NCBI GenBank assembly: GCA_049516395.1
Contig: JBEKTD010000006.1
Span: 1-64,000, forward strand
Source of the DNA: Fen-1362 sp049516395
GTDB taxonomy: Bacteria > Planctomycetota > Phycisphaerae > Sedimentisphaerales > Anaerobacaceae
Length of the DNA stretch: 64,000 bases
Direction of reading: 5' to 3'
Part shown: positions 35,128-44,376 of the stretch, one piece after another
Position numbering within the stretch: position 1 is the first letter of the stretch
Layout: each line of letters begins with the position of its first letter
The notes under the pieces: model-generated
Told to the model about the DNA's origin: nothing
Seen by the model: the letters and a program-made list of their open reading frames with translations, nothing else
Databases searched by the model: none
Program-made: the position numbers and the translations under genes

Positions 35128-35985
35128 TTAATGCCCCAAAAAAGAAAAGAACAGATAGCCGAACGGCGCCGTGATTAAAATCGAATCAACGACATCCAAA
35201 ATGCCGCCGAAGCCCGGGACGCTGTTTGACGAGTCCTTGGTTTCGGCATCGCGTTTGAGCATCGATTCGGCCAAATCGCCAAGCTGACCCAAAAAGGCGA
35301 AAATAACACCGAAAACAATAGCCAGCCGCCAAGACATTATATCACAAAATACAGCAAAGGCCACTGCTGTTAGAGCCGCCAAAACCACTCCGCCCGCCAT
35401 ACCTTCCCATGTCTTTTTGGGGCTGATTACAGGGGAAAATTTGCGTTTGCCGAATAGTCGGCCCGCGGTGTAAGCCCCGATATCAGAACACTTTACGACA
35501 AATATCAACATAAGCAGATGCCACGGGCCAAAGTCAATATATGTCGCTGGCGCAAAGGCGCCCAACAATCCAAGATATAATATCGAAAAGCAGGCGGCTC
35601 CGCAGTTGACCAAAACTCCAGACAAGCCGTACCGAAACCTTTGATACAGGAAACACGCCATAAGGGCAAAACTCAGTAAAAAAAAGACGAACCCCTCCAT
35701 CAACGTCAAACGCGGAAGCCAATAGCTGCTGGTCGCCAGCAATATCGCTGCGGGAATCGAAACCGGCAGAAGGATTTTGATTCCTTTCACGGCGGCGAGT
35801 TTTGATATCTCAAATAATCCTGGAATTATCAATAAAGCAACAAGAACAGCCACTGCCGCGCCGCGAAACGGCTTATCATAAGCATGGGAGCTGGTGAGAT
35901 AGCCATCAAAATAACCGTTGAGTAGTACGATGCCGATGAACGCGATGGTCATCAGTGTTCCGAATATGAGCCGATATTTGAGCAT
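35128..35985 (-). CDS. cdsA: Phosphatidate cytidylyltransferase
   Basis: Converts phosphatidate and CTP into CDP-diacylglycerol, the branch point of phospholipid synthesis. A 285-residue membrane protein with eight or so hydrophobic segments. The C-terminal CDS signature is complete: KCSDIGAYTAGRLFGKRKFSPVISPKKTWEG (positions about 186-216) with SVPGFGGILDVVDSILITAP near the end. It lies between uppS and phoH on the same strand. Confidence 0.95.
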   Translation of the reverse strand: MLKYRLIFGTLMTIAFIGIVLLNGYFDGYLTSSHAYDKPFRGAAVAVLVALLIIPGLFEISKLAAVKGIKILLPVSIPAAILLATSSYWLPRLTLMEGFVFFLLSFALMACFLYQRFRYGLSGVLVNCGAACFSILYLGLLGAFAPATYIDFGPWHLLMLIFVVKCSDIGAYTAGRLFGKRKFSPVISPKKTWEGMAGGVVLAALTAVAFAVFCDIMSWRLAIVFGVIFAFLGQLGDLAESMLKRDAETKDSSNSVPGFGGILDVVDSILITAPFGYLFFSFLGH

Positions 35986-35994
35986 AACACTCCA

Positions 35995-36077
35995 TTTTTA
36001 CCGCGGAGACCACAAAGCCCGCAGAGATAAACTTTTATTTTTTTCTCTGCGGTCTTGGCGTGCTCGGCGGTAAATCT
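35995..36077. repeat. Imperfect palindromic repeat, copy A
   Basis: The left arm TTTACCGCGGAG...AGCCCGCAGAG (35995-36026) and right arm CTCTGCGGTC...GGCGGTAAA (36045-36074) pair with a short AT-rich loop. The right arm lies inside the uppS coding sequence and encodes its last dozen residues. Style matches copies B (57980-58058) and C (38137-38226). Confidence 0.7.
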
Positions 36078-36823
36078 ATAACTGCCCCGAAACGTCTTGT
36101 ACGTTTGGCGTATGCCAGTATCGCTTTTTCGAGGTCGGGTTGTTCCAAATCGGGCCAAAGCGTTTCGGTTACGTAAAATTCGCTGTAAGAAATCTGCCAG
36201 AGTAGGAAATTGCTGACCCTTAATTCATTTGCGGTTCGTATGAGCAGGTCGGGGTCGGGTATGCCTGCGGTGTAAAGATGACTGCTGATGCAATTCTCGT
36301 CGATATCATCCAGTTGAATTTCGCCTGCCTTGTGTCTGCGGGCGATTTCCTTTGTGGCGTCGATTATTTCCGCCCTGCCTCCGTAGTTGAGGGCGAGGGC
36401 AAAAATCATTCCTGTATTCTTAGAGGTCAACTCGATGGTTTTAAGAAGCTCGGTCTTGACTTCAACTGGTAGAGGGCCGATTCGGCCTAAGTGAACAAGC
36501 TTGGCGTTATCCTCCATAAGCTTGGGACGCATTTTGACAAGATATTCGGCGTAGAGGTTCATCAGGGCGTTGACCTCTTCCATCGGCCTTTTCCAGTTTT
36601 CCATGCTAAAGGAATACAGGGTCAGTGCCTCGATTCCGAACTCGACGCATAGGTGGGAAATTTTTTCGGCGGCTACCGCGCCCTGGCGATGTCCTTCGGG
36701 ACGGGAAAGTCCCCGTTTTTTCGCCCATCGACCGTTGCCGTCCATTATTATCGCGATATGGCACGGCATTTCTTCGGGTTTTATACCCAGCCGAGAGGCG
36801 GTTTGTATAAGTTTGTTTTTCAT
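36035..36823 (-). CDS. uppS: Isoprenyl (undecaprenyl) diphosphate synthase
   Basis: Adds isopentenyl units to farnesyl diphosphate to build the undecaprenyl carrier for peptidoglycan and O-antigen. About 262 residues: catalytic Asp in IAIIMDGNGRWA, RPEGHRQGAV, LYSFSMENWKRP, ALNYGGRAEI and LLIRTANELRVSNFLLWQ with YSEFYVT, all in order. The ATG at 36823 is preferred to a TTG at 36844. The last residues, VIDLPPSTPRPQRKK, do not match the family's usual end and are encoded by one arm of palindromic repeat A. The element apparently inserted into and extended the gene's 3' end. Confidence 0.95.
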   Translation of the reverse strand: MKNKLIQTASRLGIKPEEMPCHIAIIMDGNGRWAKKRGLSRPEGHRQGAVAAEKISHLCVEFGIEALTLYSFSMENWKRPMEEVNALMNLYAEYLVKMRPKLMEDNAKLVHLGRIGPLPVEVKTELLKTIELTSKNTGMIFALALNYGGRAEIIDATKEIARRHKAGEIQLDDIDENCISSHLYTAGIPDPDLLIRTANELRVSNFLLWQISYSEFYVTETLWPDLEQPDLEKAILAYAKRTRRFGAVIDLPPSTPRPQRKK

Positions 36824-36846
36824 CGATTTGATAATCGACAGCAATC

Positions 36847-38124
36847 CTATCGTCTAAAAATCGTCTGCTTTCGATTAGGTCCCACGCCTATCATCGTAAC
36901 GGGTCTTTTTACGCTCTTTTCTATGAAACTCACATAGTTTTGAGCATTCAACGGCAACCGGCTAAAATCGGTTATCTGCGTGATGTCTTCTTTCCAGCCG
37001 GGGAGGGTCTGATAGATACATTTAGCTTTTTCGAGCTTATCGATATTGGCGGGGAAAAACGCGGTCTGCTTGCCGTCGATTTCGTAGCTGACGCAGACCT
37101 TCAACTCATCGAGGCCCGTAAGAGTATCAAGGTGCATCATCGCAACCGAGTCGATTCCTCCTATTGTTGCGGAATAAGAAACAACGACGGCGTCGAACCA
37201 GCCGCATCTTCTGGGCCTGCCGGTTGTTGTGCCGTACTCGTGCCCTTTGTCGCGAATGTACTGGCCGATTTCGTTATCCAGTTCCGATGGGAAAGGGCCT
37301 GCGCCGACTCTTGTCGTATATGCCTTTGATATACCTACGAACTCATCGACCATTTTGGCAGGCACGCCGGAACCGGAGGGCATACCCAAGCCGCTGACAT
37401 TTGCGCTGGTTACGAAAGGAAATGTGCCGTGGTCGATATCGAGCATACTGCCCTGAGCACCTTCGAAAAGAATCGACTTGCCCCGGGCGATAGCGCCGTG
37501 TATGTATTCCGTCGTATCGATGGTAAAAGGCAGGAGCTTTTGGGCGTAGGATTTGCATTTTTCGATTATCGGTTTGGCGTCAATCGGCTCTGCTTTATAA
37601 AGTGCCGAGAACAATTTGTTTTTGTAATCCACAATCGTCCGCAGTTTCGTTTCAAGAGCTGTGATGTCGCGCAGGTCGCCCATTCTAACGGCGTAACTTC
37701 TGCCCATCTTGTCGGCGTTGCAGGGGCCGATGCCGCGAATGGTTGTGCCTATTTTCTTTTTGCCGAGCGACTCCTCTCGCAACTGGTCTTCTTTCTTGTG
37801 ATAATCCAGCACCAGATGGGCATTTTCGCTGATAAAGAGACGCTTGTCTAATTTGATGTCTTTTTGGGCGAGAGAATCAATTTCGCCGAGCAGTGTTTCG
37901 GGGTCAACAACTACCGCGTTTGTGATTACGCACATTGTTTTGGGTCTGACCGCGCCGCTGGGCAAAAGGTGCAGCGCGAATTTGTCGTTTCCCACCACAA
38001 CGGTATGTCCCGCGTTTGCGCCGCCGTTATAACGAACTACGACGTCGCTGTCTTCGGCAAGGATATCGACAACCTTACCCTTGCCTTCATCGCCCCACTG
38101 CAATCCTATAACGCAACGATTCAC
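36847..38124 (-). CDS. purA: Adenylosuccinate synthetase
   Basis: Joins IMP and aspartate with GTP to form adenylosuccinate, the first step to AMP. The P-loop-like opening is VNRCVIGLQWGDEGKGKVVD; then YNGGANAGHTVV, the catalytic RGIGPCNADK region, SILFEGAQGSMLDIDHGTFP and TRVGAGPFPSE, with GRPRRCGWFD near the C-terminus. The 425 residues match the family. A GTG start at 38124 is chosen because AAAGGA lies five bases upstream. Longer versions would read through repeat C. GuaB, in this window, takes the other branch from IMP. Confidence 0.96.
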   Translation of the reverse strand: MNRCVIGLQWGDEGKGKVVDILAEDSDVVVRYNGGANAGHTVVVGNDKFALHLLPSGAVRPKTMCVITNAVVVDPETLLGEIDSLAQKDIKLDKRLFISENAHLVLDYHKKEDQLREESLGKKKIGTTIRGIGPCNADKMGRSYAVRMGDLRDITALETKLRTIVDYKNKLFSALYKAEPIDAKPIIEKCKSYAQKLLPFTIDTTEYIHGAIARGKSILFEGAQGSMLDIDHGTFPFVTSANVSGLGMPSGSGVPAKMVDEFVGISKAYTTRVGAGPFPSELDNEIGQYIRDKGHEYGTTTGRPRRCGWFDAVVVSYSATIGGIDSVAMMHLDTLTGLDELKVCVSYEIDGKQTAFFPANIDKLEKAKCIYQTLPGWKEDITQITDFSRLPLNAQNYVSFIEKSVKRPVTMIGVGPNRKQTIFRR

Positions 38125-38136
38125 ATTATTCCTTTC

Positions 38137-38226
38137 TTTTTTGCCGCCAAGGCACGAAGGCACAAAATAAAAACTAAAAAGGTAAAAGGAAAAAAACTTA
38201 GCGCCTTAGCGTCTTCGTGGCATAAA
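38137..38226. repeat. Palindromic repeat, copy C
   Basis: The left arm TTTTGCCGCCAAGGCACGAAGG and right arm CTTAGCGTCTTCGTGGCATAAA form an imperfect palindrome around an A-rich centre. It lies just upstream of purA and in the gap to the next gene. It resembles copies A and B in style, with a different variant of the arm. Confidence 0.55.
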
Positions 38227-38250
38227 GTTTAATCGCCAATGGGAAGGATT

Positions 38251-38709
38251 TCAACTGATTTTCGCCACGAGATGGTCCAGTATGGCTTTCAGGTTGTCGT
38301 AATTCCTGTCGCTGATTTTACGGTCGATTTCTTTGCCGTCAGGTGTTTTGTAAGTAAAGGTGAAATGGCCCTTTTTGTCGAAATCGGTCTTGTCGATTTT
38401 CTGGACCGAGTCGTAAGGGATGCTTGTTTTGCCGTCGATTACAAGGGCGTTGTCATCGGCCACGATTTTCCTGTTGCGGATAACCAGCAAATACACGCCT
38501 AACAATACTGCCGCACCCACAAGATAAGCCGGAGCTTTCTGGTTAAACACCATTGTGCCGTCGGGTTTGCCGTCAGGGGCATGTTTTTCCCTGAACGCAT
38601 CATTGAAATGGCCGTCGTAAACGCAATAAGCGGCGAAACCAACCAGGACAGCCATATAAATCAGGTACGTCTTTACCTTGTATTTGCTTACGGGAGCCAC
38701 AATTGCCAT
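38251..38709 (-). CDS. Small membrane protein with C-terminal PH-like strand pattern
   Basis: A 152-residue protein with two membrane segments (about 18-36 and 65-83). A cytoplasmic or periplasmic region of beta strands ends with one helix: ADDNALVIDGKTSIPYDSVQKID, then GHFTFTYKTPDG and NYDNLKAILDHLV. That strand-and-helix plan is seen in bacterial PH-like domains. Family not recognised. It starts at the ATG (MAIVAPVSK) at 38709 and follows the next upstream gene by 20 bases, so the two are probably co-transcribed. Confidence 0.6.
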   Translation of the reverse strand: MAIVAPVSKYKVKTYLIYMAVLVGFAAYCVYDGHFNDAFREKHAPDGKPDGTMVFNQKAPAYLVGAAVLLGVYLLVIRNRKIVADDNALVIDGKTSIPYDSVQKIDKTDFDKKGHFTFTYKTPDGKEIDRKISDRNYDNLKAILDHLVAKIS

Positions 38710-38729
38710 AGTCAATCTCTTCCTGTGTT

Positions 38730-39485
38730 TTAGGTCAGTCGTTTTTGCGCGATAACATTGATAAGCGGGTGAACAAGATTCGGGACGATTTTATCCGCCA
38801 TCAGCTCATCGGCAAGCATACACTGCCGGTCAAACGATTCCAGCGTATCGAAGTTGCCGGAGGCCGCGCGATACTGGCGAACGGTAAACGACAAGCTTAT
38901 CGCCTCTTCGAGCGTCTGCGGCGGTTTATCGGGGTCGAAAATACTGGTTCGCGATTCGACGCTGATTCTGGCCTGGGTGCGGCAATCCTCGGAAAGAGCA
39001 ACCACTATCTCAGGCGAATGGTCAATCGCTTTTGCCAGCGGTATATCCAGCAGGCAGTTGAAGGCCGAGGAGCCGAGAGCTTCGGCGATAATCTGGTCGT
39101 GATTGCCCGCGCAGAAAAAGTCCATCGCGTAAGTAACGTCGAGAGAATCCACGTCAAGATGACTTATGCCCAGCATATACGGAATCAGGCCCAGAATAAA
39201 TTTATCCTGGTTGTAAACTTCCGCGAAATCCACGGGGTTGACGATACCTGAGCTGACACGGTCAGCTTCGAGGGCAACCCAGCGGTACTGGCCGTTGCTG
39301 TGCTCCTCTTCGAGACAGTATTCTGTGTTTTCCCGGCGGGTAAAGCAGCCCATCGTGGGATACTGCTTTTGAAGCCGCTCAAAAAACGCCAGAACGGTGT
39401 CGCTCTGGAGAGCTAAGTCAAGCTCGGTGTTGACGAACATATCCAGATAAAAATCATCACACAGGGAACTATAACCATTGGCCAT
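38730..39485 (-). CDS. Conserved protein of unknown function
   Basis: A 251-residue soluble protein without signal peptide. It opens ANGYSSLCDDFYLDMFVNTE and later has a region with YMLGISHLDVDSLDVTYAMDF. The composition and length suggest a single alpha/beta domain. No catalytic motif is recognised. It is followed by the PH-like membrane gene 20 bases on. Confidence 0.55.
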   Translation of the reverse strand: MANGYSSLCDDFYLDMFVNTELDLALQSDTVLAFFERLQKQYPTMGCFTRRENTEYCLEEEHSNGQYRWVALEADRVSSGIVNPVDFAEVYNQDKFILGLIPYMLGISHLDVDSLDVTYAMDFFCAGNHDQIIAEALGSSAFNCLLDIPLAKAIDHSPEIVVALSEDCRTQARISVESRTSIFDPDKPPQTLEEAISLSFTVRQYRAASGNFDTLESFDRQCMLADELMADKIVPNLVHPLINVIAQKRLT

Positions 39486-39645
39486 AATTTAAGCCACCTT
39501 CTACAGAAACCACCCAAACATCGACCCGGCAGTATCCGCAATTCGGCGAATATCCCCAAACCCGGGCCTGCTGTTAATTATACGTTAAAAAGTGCGCTTT
39601 GCCAGATTTTTTTGAGCCGAATTTGCAGCCGAATAACGCGGCAGC

Positions 39646-42159
39646 TCAAACGCCCATACGTTTCAGGTCGGGGTCAGGCAGCATCATTTCAGTAACAATC
39701 GCCGCGATTGTGGCAAGAACCGCGGAAGCAAAGGTGTGCATTGCGCATAACGTTATCAGTTTCGATGCCGTCGCACTATGGTCAAACATCGCCGCGGTAA
39801 CAGTGGCAAATATCCCGATAGCGGCGCCCGAGACGGCCGCGGTAATAATTCGTCTCCACAATACCGCCCCGCCTGCACCGAGGGTTACGGCAACCCCGCA
39901 AAGCACCGGCGCCAAAATAACAAGCAACCGGATATCTCTTAACCGGGGCAGCACCCAGTAATCGTCCAAATAGCTGTTATATGCAAAGGCAAATGCCGCA
40001 ACCGCGGCGATGACACAGCCGACCGCATGCCAATAGCGGACAGGATACGCCGAGCGGATTTCGGCGCGGCAGGCCATACGCCTGCGAATCGTCAAAGGCC
40101 AGTTATAGAACAGGCAGAACACCCAATGCTCCAGTAATGCCCCCCTTTCACCAAACACCGGCACTATGTGGACTATTTCAGTTGCCCAGTGCCCTGCCAT
40201 AAACCTCGCAAGAGCCGGGTAACGGTATGTCATCTGAATCGGAAAAGCCAGATACCCTATATATTTGAAGAAACTAAGAAACAGTGCGATGTTGTAATCT
40301 TTAAAACTGCGGTCATGAATCGCCAAGCTGACGGTGTAACAGCCTCTTGCAATCGAGCCGGGAGAAATCGGTATGACCTGAAACAGGACAACAATGCCCA
40401 CCCCTATCGCCCATGCTTTTTCGCGGGGCATTTCAGGGTGCATATATACATAAGCAAATGCACATATCAGCGCGACGATGTGCGTCGTCGGCATCAGTAA
40501 CAAATGAACAACCAAACTCACAAGATACTTTTGTATATAGGGCTCTTTAATCTGAGCAAGAATGGTGTCGGCGTCGGAATCGGTGAGTATATGCTTTTTG
40601 CGCCCCTCGGCAACCATATCCCGAAGCCACTGTTCACGCATCGCAGCACTAAAATACAACTGGAAAGGCCTGATGAATATGGCCGACAATTTTTCCTTTC
40701 TGAAGACCGAATCAGTAAAGAATCGATGCAATCTCACAGATATGAGAATCAGCAACGGCAAATGCAGGAAGAACCTCCCGGGTCTATCGTGGATTTTTAA
40801 CGCCTCGGTCATACTTACCCGCCCGGCTCGATACCAGCCGATGGTCTTTTCGAAAATTTTCCCATCGACCGCCCTGCGGAAATAATCCCGGCTGGCAAAC
40901 ATCTCCGTGTAGTGGCGTCGCCAGTCGGCCCTTGCCCAAAGCCGACGGAAAATAGTCCCGAGAAAAGGTATCAGGCCGAGAAGTAAAAACAAAACCGTCC
41001 GCGTTTTTTTGCCGCGGAGTTTTGTCTCGCCTTCGTCGTCGATGAGATTACGAATTTTCCAGCCGGTGATTGAGCCGGCGAGAATCTGCGACCATAATTT
41101 CCCGTCATAAAACAGCCGGATATTGTTTTGGGTAACGTCCGGGATACTGCTGCGGTAAATCTGTTCGTCGGCTTTAAGCTCGTCGAGCATTCCCCGCATC
41201 TCCGCGAAATGCTGCGGGTTTGCCAGCACAAACGATTCGAGCTTCGATATGTCCCCGCGGTCGAACTGCACGACTGAGCCGCGCATAATGCCTTTCGCTA
41301 TCAGCGAAAAATCGCCGGGACTCATCGGTAAAAAAGGTAGCAGTACAAGCCCGGGCCTGAAATCGACCGCCGTCAGCCCTTTCGCGGGCTGGTCTTCATT
41401 GCCTTTTCGTTTGAGGCAGTTGGGCTGGCTCTTGCAGGTTGACCATTCGTATTGCCTGGCGAATTCGTATGCGCCGATACCGTGCAGCATATTCACGAAA
41501 TCAGCCATAAACTCTCTTTTGGCTCGGTATTCTGGCGAGCCGAGGTAATGAGTATCAGTGATTTTGCCTCGTCGCCAGAATTTAAGCAGGTCCATCCTGT
41601 CATCAGCTTCCAGCCGCCAGGTGCGTCCCTCGACCCATTCGCTCAACTCGCCGCAACTGCCGATTTTCTCATCAACGAAGGTGGCGTGAATATCAACGAC
41701 GGTCATCTCGTCGCCGAAACGTATTTTGGCCACCTGCCTGATGAATTTTTGCCAAAGCGCGCCTGCTCTTGCCGCCGCGGGATTGACCTGAAGCTGGAAA
41801 GGCCCCTGAAAACCAATCTTATAAAGGATATCACGAAACAGGCAGGCAAAACCCGACGGCGGAACGAGAATCTTCATCGCGTAAACACCACTCTGCTCGA
41901 TACCCGCAATGTGGGCGGTCGCATTTTGAATCTCAAGGATTTTAACCCTGTAAACCTGGCCTGCGAACCCACCTCCGATGAATTTTTCTATCAGCAAACG
42001 CACTCGGGCGGTGTCCGGCGTTTTGAGGCCCGTAACATTGTAAACCAGCTCGGTCCCAGCGTCATACCTGCTGACCCGCATCGGACGATGAAGACCAAGA
42101 ACCTGATACTTCGCCTGGAGCTTCCTGCATATATCGGGGCTGTATTCCGTTGTAGCCAT
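39646..42159 (-). CDS. Large membrane protein with kinase-like N-terminal domain
   Basis: An 837-residue protein, family not recognised. Residues 55-275 show the order of protein-kinase-fold features: a glycine-rich loop GGGFAGQVY (62-70), a VAIK-like lysine in YAMK (K96), a hinge-like EWVEG (174-178), HGIG (226-229) and AVDFRPG (264-270), where a DFG-like Asp would be. An HRD catalytic loop is not clear, so it may be a pseudokinase or an atypical kinase. From about residue 385 to the end there are many membrane segments, ten or so. It stands between pgpA upstream and a hypothetical gene downstream. A lipid or envelope-sensing role is only a guess. Confidence 0.6.
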   Translation of the reverse strand: MATTEYSPDICRKLQAKYQVLGLHRPMRVSRYDAGTELVYNVTGLKTPDTARVRLLIEKFIGGGFAGQVYRVKILEIQNATAHIAGIEQSGVYAMKILVPPSGFACLFRDILYKIGFQGPFQLQVNPAAARAGALWQKFIRQVAKIRFGDEMTVVDIHATFVDEKIGSCGELSEWVEGRTWRLEADDRMDLLKFWRRGKITDTHYLGSPEYRAKREFMADFVNMLHGIGAYEFARQYEWSTCKSQPNCLKRKGNEDQPAKGLTAVDFRPGLVLLPFLPMSPGDFSLIAKGIMRGSVVQFDRGDISKLESFVLANPQHFAEMRGMLDELKADEQIYRSSIPDVTQNNIRLFYDGKLWSQILAGSITGWKIRNLIDDEGETKLRGKKTRTVLFLLLGLIPFLGTIFRRLWARADWRRHYTEMFASRDYFRRAVDGKIFEKTIGWYRAGRVSMTEALKIHDRPGRFFLHLPLLILISVRLHRFFTDSVFRKEKLSAIFIRPFQLYFSAAMREQWLRDMVAEGRKKHILTDSDADTILAQIKEPYIQKYLVSLVVHLLLMPTTHIVALICAFAYVYMHPEMPREKAWAIGVGIVVLFQVIPISPGSIARGCYTVSLAIHDRSFKDYNIALFLSFFKYIGYLAFPIQMTYRYPALARFMAGHWATEIVHIVPVFGERGALLEHWVFCLFYNWPLTIRRRMACRAEIRSAYPVRYWHAVGCVIAAVAAFAFAYNSYLDDYWVLPRLRDIRLLVILAPVLCGVAVTLGAGGAVLWRRIITAAVSGAAIGIFATVTAAMFDHSATASKLITLCAMHTFASAVLATIAAIVTEMMLPDPDLKRMGV

Positions 42160-42189
42160 TAATGCTCCCTGTTACTGTTGACAGCAAAA

Positions 42190-42681
42190 TTATTTAAGAA
42201 TCCAGAATTTGGCGGAAATGAACAACGCGATTCCCGCATACACCCCCGCCATCAAATCATCGGCGAGAATCCCCCAGCCGGCGGGCAATTCTTCGAGCCG
42301 ATACGAAGGCCAGGGCTTGACCGTATCAAATAACCGAAATAAAAAATAACCGAGCGCAACAATCGAAACAATCTGACCGCCCGACACATCAGCCATCAGC
42401 AACGGCATCGCCAGAAACGTCAACGCCTGACCGGCAACCTCGTCGGCCACCACCTCGTTGGGGTCTTCATTGCCCGTCGCGGCAACGGCAACGTGTGAGA
42501 ATTTAACGCATACAAACGAACCGGCTGCTATAAGCGCAATCATCAGCAATACCGGAATCGCCGCCGACACACCGAAATAACAGGCAAGACCAAAGATAAT
42601 CGCGGAAGGCAACGACCCCCACGACCCGGGCGCCACAGGCAGCCAGCCAAGGCCGAAACAAGATGTAAGAAGACGTTTCAT
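42190..42681 (-). CDS. pgpA: Phosphatidylglycerophosphatase A
   Basis: Removes phosphate from phosphatidylglycerophosphate in the inner membrane. The 163 residues carry the PgpA pattern LPVAPGSWGSLP, then GNEDPNEVVADEVAG and FLFRLFDTVKPWP, with four membrane segments. The conserved acidic residues of the active site (ED/DE) are present. It belongs with cdsA and gpsA in phospholipid synthesis and is followed 31 bases later by the kinase-like membrane gene. Confidence 0.93.
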   Translation of the reverse strand: MKRLLTSCFGLGWLPVAPGSWGSLPSAIIFGLACYFGVSAAIPVLLMIALIAAGSFVCVKFSHVAVAATGNEDPNEVVADEVAGQALTFLAMPLLMADVSGGQIVSIVALGYFLFRLFDTVKPWPSYRLEELPAGWGILADDLMAGVYAGIALFISAKFWILK

Positions 42682-42735
42682 AAAACCAGCAAATCCGCAG
42701 AAAAATTAAATGTTATGGATTATAACGATTCGGCC

Positions 42736-43830
42736 TTAGATTTCCTCAACCATTTTCAGGCAGAAACGGTCCGTCATCCCCGCGATGTAATCGCAGACGG
42801 CCCGCTGGAGACCCTGTTTTTCAATGAAATGCTGGAAATAGCCCGGCATAAGCTGTGGCTGATTGCAAAGATGCCCGAAAAGCCGGGCAAGCCACTGCTC
42901 GACTTTTTTGCCGACAGAAAGTAGCGAAGGATGCTGATAAAAATTCGCGAGAAGGAATCGCTCCAGCTCTTCCAATTCAGCATTACTTTTTTCGGGCAGG
43001 ATAATCAAACATTCCCGCCGGCTATATATGTCATCAAGCGTTTTAATTTTTGCCTGACGAATTGCATGGCTGCTTTGCTCGATACAATCACCAACAAGTA
43101 TATCTATAATCGCCTTGGCGCTTCTCGTCCGGCGGACGATTCTATCCTCAATCCTGTCTGCCTGTGCCCGTTGTTTGGCTTCCTGAAACAACCTTATGTC
43201 TTTTAACTGCTCCGCCTCGATAAGTCCCGCCCGCATACCATCTTCGAGGTCGTGCGAATTAACGGCTATCATATCCGCGACATTCGCTATCTGGCCTTCG
43301 AACGAACAATTCAGCTCAGGAAAATCAACGTCCTCCGGCTTATCGTACGGGCTGCTGTGTTTTGCCAGCCCCAGCCGGGTTTCGTAAGTCAGATTAAGTC
43401 CCGCGAAATCGGGGTAAGGATGCTCAAGCAAGTCAACGACCCGTAGCGATTGCCTGTTGTGCTCGAAGCCGCCGAAATCAGCCATCAGCTTATTGAGAAC
43501 GCTTTCGCCGGTGTGGCCGAAAGGCGAATGACCCAAATCGTGCGCCAGGCATATCGCCTCGGTCAGTTGCTCGTTGAGACCAAGCGCCCTTGCGATGGTC
43601 CTGCCAATCTGGGCAACCTCAATTGTATGAGTAAGGCGCGTGCGGTAATGGTCATCGAGACCGGGTGTGAAGACCTGCGTTTTGCCTTCAAGCCGGCGAA
43701 ACGCCGCACAGTGAATTATCCTGTCGCGGTCGCGCTCGAAATCCAGCCGATAGGGATGCGGTTCTTCGGCAAACAGCCGGCCTTTGCCAGATTTTTCACT
43801 AACCGCGTAAGGGACAAGCTCTGAACGCAT
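42736..43830 (-). CDS. Deoxyguanosinetriphosphate triphosphohydrolase-like protein
   Basis: An HD-domain hydrolase that splits dNTPs to nucleoside and triphosphate; 364 residues, the size of the short (dGTPase-like) group. Motifs: HCAAFRRLEGKTQV, RLTHTIEVAQIGRTIA, the metal pair AHDLGHSPFGHTGE and FEHNRQSLRVVDLLE with SHDLEDGM. The ATG at 43830 is two bases after the HIT gene stop, so the two are co-transcribed. An upstream extension of 59 codons is open but overlaps the HIT gene and is not credible. Confidence 0.93.
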   Translation of the reverse strand: MRSELVPYAVSEKSGKGRLFAEEPHPYRLDFERDRDRIIHCAAFRRLEGKTQVFTPGLDDHYRTRLTHTIEVAQIGRTIARALGLNEQLTEAICLAHDLGHSPFGHTGESVLNKLMADFGGFEHNRQSLRVVDLLEHPYPDFAGLNLTYETRLGLAKHSSPYDKPEDVDFPELNCSFEGQIANVADMIAVNSHDLEDGMRAGLIEAEQLKDIRLFQEAKQRAQADRIEDRIVRRTRSAKAIIDILVGDCIEQSSHAIRQAKIKTLDDIYSRRECLIILPEKSNAELEELERFLLANFYQHPSLLSVGKKVEQWLARLFGHLCNQPQLMPGYFQHFIEKQGLQRAVCDYIAGMTDRFCLKMVEEI

Positions 43831-43832
43831 AA

Positions 43833-44342
43833 TTACAGAACTGGAAGATTGTTTTGGGCGCTTATTTGTTTTAATACCGCAAGAAGCTCCTCGATGCTCT
43901 GGCTGATGAGGTATGTATCGCTGCAAACCCGGACAAAATTGGTATCGCCGTTCCAGCGGGGGACAACGTGTATGTGCATATGGTCGGGCAATCCCGCTCC
44001 GGCGCATCTGCCGAAATTGATGCCGATGTTGAAGCCGTGGGGCTTAATCGCAAGAGAAAGAACCTTCTGGGCGTCCCTTGTCAGCTTTGTCATTTCAAGA
44101 AGTTCTTCGTCGTTCGCCTCGCTGAAATCGTGGATGTGCCGGACAGGTGCAATGAGCAGATGCCCGTTGTTATAAGGGAAGCGATTCATCACCGCGATAC
44201 AGTTTTTGGAACGCCACAGGATAAGATTCTTGTCGTCATCCTGCGGGGTTTTGATATTTTTACAGATGAAACACTCGTTTTTGTCGGCGAGACCCTGTAT
44301 GTACCCGATTCGCCACGGAGCCCAGAGATTCTTTTTTTTCAA
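43833..44342 (-). CDS. HIT-family nucleotide hydrolase/phosphorylase
   Basis: A 169-residue histidine-triad protein of the Ap4A phosphorylase-like group. Features: LWAPWRIGYIQG at the start, CFIC forming part of a zinc site, NRFPYNNGHLLIAPVRH and the active HMHIHVVPR. It would cleave dinucleoside polyphosphates or nucleotidyl conjugates. The start is the TTG at 44342 because GGAGG lies seven bases upstream; a TTG five codons earlier overlaps that site. The next gene, the dGTPase-like hydrolase, begins two bases after its stop, which suggests a shared role in nucleotide-pool housekeeping. Confidence 0.9.
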   Translation of the reverse strand: MKKKNLWAPWRIGYIQGLADKNECFICKNIKTPQDDDKNLILWRSKNCIAVMNRFPYNNGHLLIAPVRHIHDFSEANDEELLEMTKLTRDAQKVLSLAIKPHGFNIGINFGRCAGAGLPDHMHIHVVPRWNGDTNFVRVCSDTYLISQSIEELLAVLKQISAQNNLPVL

Positions 44343-44376
44343 ACTGATAACCTCCAAAACGCTTTCCTCTTGATTA

